From Candidatus Latescibacterota bacterium (GTDB taxonomy: Bacteria > Blakebacterota > Blakebacteria > Blakebacterales > Blakebacteraceae), in assembly GCA_023135015.1 (NCBI GenBank), contig JAGLTZ010000061.1, positions 1-11,032 of the forward strand: a stretch of 11,032 nucleotides of DNA, written 5' to 3'. The notes beneath the pieces are model-generated. The model did no database searches, had not been told where the DNA came from, and was given only the letters and a program-made list of their open reading frames with translations. Shown one piece after another: positions 6,858-11,032 of the stretch; positions within the stretch are counted from its first letter, which is position 1; every line of letters starts with the position of its first letter. Made by a program: the position numbers and the translations under genes.

Positions 6858-8771
6858 CTACCTCCACCATCTCATGGCGATGAAACGCCGGAACGGGCTT
6901 GTTATATGCCAGAGCAGGCTGCGTCTTCCGAGATATACTTTGCCGACACCGGACATTCCGGGACGCAGACCGGTGGGTGGTGAATCCAGATGTGTGGTCA
7001 CCACCAGCACACGCTCACCCTCGTCCGTGACTGAAGCGGTCGGTGACAGAGCATCCACTTCTGCCTCGAAGGTCCTCTCGGCGAAAGTGTAGAACTTGAG
7101 TCGCACGGTCTGGCCGACCTGTACTCTATGCCAGTTCCTCTCAGGCAGAGCTATTTCGACCCGCAGCCGGTCGAGGGTTCCCACCTCGCAGAAAGTCTGG
7201 CCCGATAAGATACGGGCCCCGATCGTTTCCTCAAGATGCGGTGTGAGTACAACTGAGGGGAAGTCGGGCGCAAGCATCGCCGCATCCAGTTCGCGCTTGA
7301 GAAGCGCCAGTTCCTGCTCGAGGGTCAATCTTTCTCCGGCGGCCAATTGAGCTGTAAAAAGGTCGCCTCGGGTTCGGGCGTTTGCTTCATTTCTGCGGGC
7401 CTTGTCCAGTTCCCCTTCTACTTCGCTTTTCCTGATTTCTGTCTCGAGACTGCGGATTCTGGCCACAGGCCGACCGGGGCCGACTGTGGCGCCTTCCAAT
7501 GCGTATATCGTGTCCACAACGCCTGTTATCGGGGCACGCAGCGCCAGCCTGTTTCCGGGCAGCAGACTGGCTGCCCCACCTGTCCGGTGGGGAAGACGGA
7601 TCAGCAGCGAAATTGCCAGAGCACCCGCCACGATGATTGCGATCCTCTTCCAGCGGTTCTGTCCCATTTTCAACAGCCGACGGCGCTTCTCCAGCAGCGG
7701 TTCGAGGAACCCGATAAACGGTACCTGGTTGTATAGTTCCGCATTTCGTATGGCGACCGTGGCCTGGTTGGTCAGGATCCTGAAGAGTTCCTGCTCTTCG
7801 TCGGAGGGAAGCCTGGTGGTGCGCACCAGGCAAAATACTCCGACCACACCCTGGTCGTCCTTGAGGGGGACTCCCCAGAAGCTGCGAACGTCGGAGTCTT
7901 CGAAGTAGTCGCGGAAGAGGTCACGACCTTCTCCCTCCGGAAGATCGGCCGCGGAAGCTGCCACTTCGGCTTCTGCAAGCGCAACATATTCCATCAGGTG
8001 GAGGAGGCTTTCCTTCTCCTCTTTGTCCGCCTTCTCCCCGCCTACTGCATCGACTTTAATCGCGCCTCCACGGTAGAGACCGATGGTGCAGAACTTCAGT
8101 TCGGCCAATGCCGAGGCCATGGTGACCATGGCTCTGATTATCCGATCGAGGTCCAGAGTCGAGGTGATTTCCTGGCTGATCTTCAGCAAGGTATCCAGGT
8201 CCCGGAGCCTCTTCTCCAGCTGGCTGTACAGCCGGGCGTGATTGATAGCCACGGCCGCGTGGTGTCCTAGGCTCGAGAGGAAGGATAGCTCTCCCGGATT
8301 GAATGGCTCGCCGGTCGTCTTATCACCCGCCACGAGTGCACCCGTCAGTTCCTCTTCAATGATGAGGGGCAGGTATACGGCGAATGCCGGTTCGGGCAGA
8401 TCCGCCTCCCATTCCTCGGCAGCCAGGATGTCCTCCCGAGTCACGGGAGCCTTCCGCAATGAGGCGATCCAAAGCGCCGTTGCCTCAGTCTCACTCTCCT
8501 CAAACGCGGTGATGTGCTTTGGTTCAAGTCCCTGGGAGGCCAGCACGTTGAAGACTTCCCCGCCACTGGAGTAGGAGACCACCACTCCGAGCTTAGCGAA
8601 CACACTGTCGAGGATGCTGGTCAGCAGCTCCTGGGCGATGACGCGTGTGTCGTGGGTGGAGGTTGTGAGCATGCCCGCCTGGTTTATCAGCAGAAGGCGA
8701 CTGGCGGTCTGCTCCAGCTGGCGATAAGCCTCGTCCAGTTCCTGGCGTATGTTCTCAGAGCTGTTTGACAT
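6858..8771 (-). CDS. GAF-GAF sensor fused to HlyD-type membrane fusion domain
   Basis: A 637-residue protein with an unusual order. An N-terminal coiled-coil-like helix (about 5-32) is followed by GAF domain 1 (about 43-178), ending in a helix with LYSQLEKRLRDLD, and GAF domain 2 (about 205-346), ending with NAELYNQ. A very basic segment (EKRRRLLKMGQNRWKR, 361-376) precedes one transmembrane helix (about 377-393). After it comes a periplasmic adaptor part: biotinyl-lipoyl-like half (about 409-442, APITGVVD then EGATV), an alpha-helical hairpin (443-500), the second lipoyl half with VVLTPHL (508-514), and a beta-barrel/membrane-proximal part (534-612) with GLRPGM. The positive-inside rule puts the GAF domains in the cytoplasm and the adaptor outside. 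Its start is 1 nt after the stop of the M50 gene with no clear ribosome-binding site, so it is probably translationally coupled. Inferred role: cytoplasmic signal or ligand sensing by an envelope export or processing complex. Confidence 0.88.
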   Translation of the reverse strand: MSNSSENIRQELDEAYRQLEQTASRLLLINQAGMLTTSTHDTRVIAQELLTSILDSVFAKLGVVVSYSSGGEVFNVLASQGLEPKHITAFEESETEATALWIASLRKAPVTREDILAAEEWEADLPEPAFAVYLPLIIEEELTGALVAGDKTTGEPFNPGELSFLSSLGHHAAVAINHARLYSQLEKRLRDLDTLLKISQEITSTLDLDRIIRAMVTMASALAELKFCTIGLYRGGAIKVDAVGGEKADKEEKESLLHLMEYVALAEAEVAASAADLPEGEGRDLFRDYFEDSDVRSFWGVPLKDDQGVVGVFCLVRTTRLPSDEEQELFRILTNQATVAIRNAELYNQVPFIGFLEPLLEKRRRLLKMGQNRWKRIAIIVAGALAISLLIRLPHRTGGAASLLPGNRLALRAPITGVVDTIYALEGATVGPGRPVARIRSLETEIRKSEVEGELDKARRNEANARTRGDLFTAQLAAGERLTLEQELALLKRELDAAMLAPDFPSVVLTPHLEETIGARILSGQTFCEVGTLDRLRVEIALPERNWHRVQVGQTVRLKFYTFAERTFEAEVDALSPTASVTDEGERVLVVTTHLDSPPTGLRPGMSGVGKVYLGRRSLLWHITSPFRRFIAMRWWR

Positions 8772-8772
8772 G

Positions 8773-10839
8773 TTAGATAAAGAAATCCAGGCGAAGGGTC
8801 TGCATTGTCTTACGGAACAGCAACGCCCATAGGGAACGCTTCTTCCCGTAAAGGCGAATCTGCCCGCTCTGGCCGGGGAAGAGCTTCAGGTCGGTGTTCA
8901 TAACAACTGTCTCTACGCGGTAGACGCTCTCAGCTTCGTCCACCATCCGGTTACCAACGATGTCGATAGCTACGATCCGTCCCCTTGCGACCGACCAGGG
9001 GTTCGATTCCGGCTTGAACTTTACAGGCGTTCCTATTTCAAGATCGCTCATCTGGCGCTCGGGTGTTTCCAGCCGTACGCGCAGGGAGTCCACGGTACCG
9101 ATGCGCATCAGGAGACCGCCCTCGCTGACGAATTGGTATCGCCGGTCCGTCAGGTGCGGCGTGAGCACTACTCCCCGCTGGGACGAGCGGACCTCAAGGC
9201 CCCTCTGTCGATTCAGGAGCATGCTTTCCTCTTCGTCCAGCCGTCTGAGCTGGCCGTAGTAGAGGTCGGCTTCCTGGTCGCCCTGTGAGAACGCCCTGCC
9301 GGCCATTGCGCGCAGCCTGTTCTGCTGACGCCGCAGTGCCGCCAGAGCAATGTTGAGGCTGTCGCTTTGCAAAACGGCAACCGTCTGCCCGGGTTCCACG
9401 AAGTCCCCGGTTTCTACCATCAGATCGGTTACGTAACCGGGAGCCGGGGCAGTCAGATCGGAGCAAACATACGGTTCCAGCACGGCCACGCCTTTGACGA
9501 CAGTAGGAATCCGGATAATGCCGGGACCGACCAGGAGAATGACCAGGATCGTTACTGCTATCGGGAGGTTACGGCGCACCGTTCCGGAACGGTCCATGAA
9601 GGCCATCTTGAGAAAACCTGTGCTCTTTTTCAGCACTTTTCGCAGCAGCATGTACATGGCCCCCATTACCAGGATCCATCCAAGCCCGGCGAAACTGCCC
9701 ACGAGCCATTTCTGCAGCAGCGAAAAGATGATCGAGAAGATCATGGCGGCGTAGCAGACGGCGGCCACACCGAAGATCATGTAGATCCTGTGTTCCCGGG
9801 GACCGCCTGGTGGTTTGTCGCCCGGCAGGCCCAGTGCGCTGCGAAAGAGGTAACCGAGGTAGCCGAATGAGTGCTTCCGGAGGTTTGGAATCTCCACCAT
9901 TTCGCTCAGTGCGTAGTAACCGTCGTATTTTAAAAGCGGGTTCATGTTGAACAGGATTGAGGTCACGCTACAGAAGATGACGATCTTGAACGCGAAGTCG
10001 TGTATCAGCAGTGACGGATCGGTCAGCCACCAGAGGAAGACGGCCACTGCACCGATGAAGAGCTCGACTATAACGCCGCCATAGACGACCCAAAGCCTGT
10101 CCATCTTCCTGGGGAAACGGTAGCTGTCGCTCACGTTGCAGTAGAGGGCGGGGTTGATAAGATAGATGATCAGGAATCCCATCGAGGGCACCTCGCCGCC
10201 GAAGTACTTGCAGGTGATACCGTGTCCGAACTCGTGCAGAACTATAATCAGGACTATCACCACATACAGCATCAGGATGTGTATCGCCGACCATCCGCTG
10301 AATGAGTAGAAAGTAAGCAGCCCGTTCATGACTTCCGCGAGGTTGGCGATGATTATCAAAAAGGAACCAACTACAAGGAAGAGATAGAGGGTCTTGAAAG
10401 GACGCGAGAACATCCAGCGGATCCTCGCCAGCATCCACGCCAGCAGCGAGTCGGGATTGAAGGCGGGGAATTTCATATGCAGCAGCGAGTTGTTGCGTTC
10501 CCGGTCCTGCTTCTGCCGTTCCATCAAAAGGACGTTGAATTCGAACCGATCCTTGAGAACGAGCTTCAGTTTCACCAGGTGATCCACGTAGTCGAGTACG
10601 TACTCTTCGTCGATCCCGTAATCGGGGTAATCGCTGTTCAGTTGATCGGTGATATCCGTGATGGAGCGGTTGCCGTCGCACAGCTCGCAGAAATACTTTC
10701 CGAAGTGGTCGAACTGCATGAACTTGCGCCTCACCGGGTCCTTGACTATGAAGGTCTCCTTCCCCCGCATGACCTGGGGTGTGAAGGTGATATCCTCACG
10801 CATTTTCGGGAAAGTGGGAACCAAGGGCGACTCGTTCAT
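8773..10839 (-). CDS. PqqD-like/M50 metalloprotease/HlyD-type membrane fusion protein
   Basis: A 688-residue multidomain protein. Residues about 12-97 resemble PqqD (the RiPP recognition-element fold): a FDHFGKYFCELCDG strand-helix segment, then SITDITDQL and a C-terminal HLVKLKLV helix. Several transmembrane helices follow. The M50 (site-2 protease) motif HEFGH is complete (H202, E203, H206), and the third zinc ligand lies in NPLLKYDGY (D306), so the protease is probably active. Further helices run to about 443. The last part (about 450-665) is a membrane fusion module: lipoyl-like half with APAPGYV, a helical hairpin, the second half with VVLTPHL, a beta barrel, and PGQSG near the end. The family resembles the peptide zinc metalloprotease/exporter-associated M50 proteins; the substrate is unknown. 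Start: ATG at 10839-10837 is chosen, with GGGG 11 nt upstream. A TTG at 10845, 5 nt after that GGGG, would add two residues. The gene begins 14 nt after the upstream adaptor stop. Confidence 0.88.
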   Translation of the reverse strand: MNESPLVPTFPKMREDITFTPQVMRGKETFIVKDPVRRKFMQFDHFGKYFCELCDGNRSITDITDQLNSDYPDYGIDEEYVLDYVDHLVKLKLVLKDRFEFNVLLMERQKQDRERNNSLLHMKFPAFNPDSLLAWMLARIRWMFSRPFKTLYLFLVVGSFLIIIANLAEVMNGLLTFYSFSGWSAIHILMLYVVIVLIIVLHEFGHGITCKYFGGEVPSMGFLIIYLINPALYCNVSDSYRFPRKMDRLWVVYGGVIVELFIGAVAVFLWWLTDPSLLIHDFAFKIVIFCSVTSILFNMNPLLKYDGYYALSEMVEIPNLRKHSFGYLGYLFRSALGLPGDKPPGGPREHRIYMIFGVAAVCYAAMIFSIIFSLLQKWLVGSFAGLGWILVMGAMYMLLRKVLKKSTGFLKMAFMDRSGTVRRNLPIAVTILVILLVGPGIIRIPTVVKGVAVLEPYVCSDLTAPAPGYVTDLMVETGDFVEPGQTVAVLQSDSLNIALAALRRQQNRLRAMAGRAFSQGDQEADLYYGQLRRLDEEESMLLNRQRGLEVRSSQRGVVLTPHLTDRRYQFVSEGGLLMRIGTVDSLRVRLETPERQMSDLEIGTPVKFKPESNPWSVARGRIVAIDIVGNRMVDEAESVYRVETVVMNTDLKLFPGQSGQIRLYGKKRSLWALLFRKTMQTLRLDFFI

Positions 10840-10853
10840 CGTCAAGGCTACCC

Positions 10854-11032
10854 CTACGGTTGAGGCAGAGGGAAGATAAGTTCTGCCGGCATACCCGGAA
10901 GCAGGCGCTTCTTCCCGTTTATCACTTGGTTTATCACCTGGATTGTTATCCTTACTCCGCTTACACCGCCGGTCGGGGGCAGAAGGACGGGGTTGCGCAG
11001 CATCAACCGTCCCTCTATCGAGAAGGACTCAA
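10854..11032 (-). CDS. C-terminal end of a HlyD/RND-type periplasmic adaptor protein (partial)
   Basis: On the minus strand one frame is open from the right edge to a TAG at 10856-10854, giving 58 residues; the start and most of the gene lie beyond the window. The end reads NGKKRLLPGMPAELIFPLPQP. L.PGM followed by a short hydrophobic strand is the usual end of the membrane-proximal domain of membrane fusion proteins (HlyD, AcrA, MacA types), where the family bridges an inner-membrane transporter and an outer-membrane channel. The frame, codon use and 14-nt distance to the next gene all support a real upstream gene in the same operon. It appears to be a third adaptor-type protein in a row. The exact subfamily cannot be told from this fragment. 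Confidence 0.72.
   Translation of the reverse strand, partial: ESFSIEGRLMLRNPVLLPPTGGVSGVRITIQVINQVINGKKRLLPGMPAELIFPLPQP

Noticed and set aside
7347..7908. Plus-strand open frames opposite the GAF-adaptor gene
   Set aside because: Shadows of a gene with clear domains on the minus strand; no motif of their own.
10540..10839. PqqD-like domain as evidence of a full RiPP biosynthesis cluster
   Set aside because: No precursor peptide, radical SAM enzyme or ABC transporter is visible in the window, so a RiPP cluster is not claimed.

Overview
The window is a moderately GC-rich, densely coding bacterial segment. The envelope-spanning membrane fusion (HlyD-type) proteins and an exported tricorn-type protease point to a Gram-negative-type (diderm) organism. 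The mix of tricorn protease, GAF-PP2C phosphatase and large sensor/exporter fusions suits environmental phyla, but nothing here fixes the phylum. I see no rRNA, tRNA, CRISPR array, IS element or phage gene.

Left part (1-4854): a group II PLP-dependent amino acid decarboxylase on the minus strand is cut by the left edge. Diverging from it is tadA (tRNA adenosine deaminase), followed on the plus strand by a full-length tricorn-type S41 protease with a Sec signal peptide. These look like housekeeping and accessory genes with no obvious link to the rest.

Middle (4855-5143): a gap of about 290 bp. It holds a palindrome and overlapping inverted repeats, a likely promoter for the next gene, and on the minus strand an apparent frameshifted remnant of a small protein whose C-terminal part resembles the end of a type IV pilin or pseudopilin.

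Right part (5144-11032): a cytoplasmic GAF-PP2C (RsbU/SpoIIE-type) phosphatase gene on the plus strand runs tail to tail, with one base between stop codons, into a minus-strand cluster. In transcription order the cluster is: the end of a HlyD/RND-type periplasmic adaptor; a PqqD-like domain-M50 metalloprotease-membrane fusion protein; a GAF-GAF-transmembrane-membrane fusion protein; and a STAS-domain anti-sigma-factor antagonist. The first three are spaced by 14 nt or less and the fourth by 45 nt, so a single operon is likely.

Hypothesis: the cluster encodes an envelope complex built from several adaptor-type subunits. One carries an intramembrane protease and a peptide-recognition-like domain, another carries a cytoplasmic sensor. 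A STAS/PP2C partner switch is coupled to it. The exported or processed substrate, the outer-membrane partner and the switch kinase are not in the window. This fused sensor-exporter-protease arrangement is the strongest candidate for a little-described system here.
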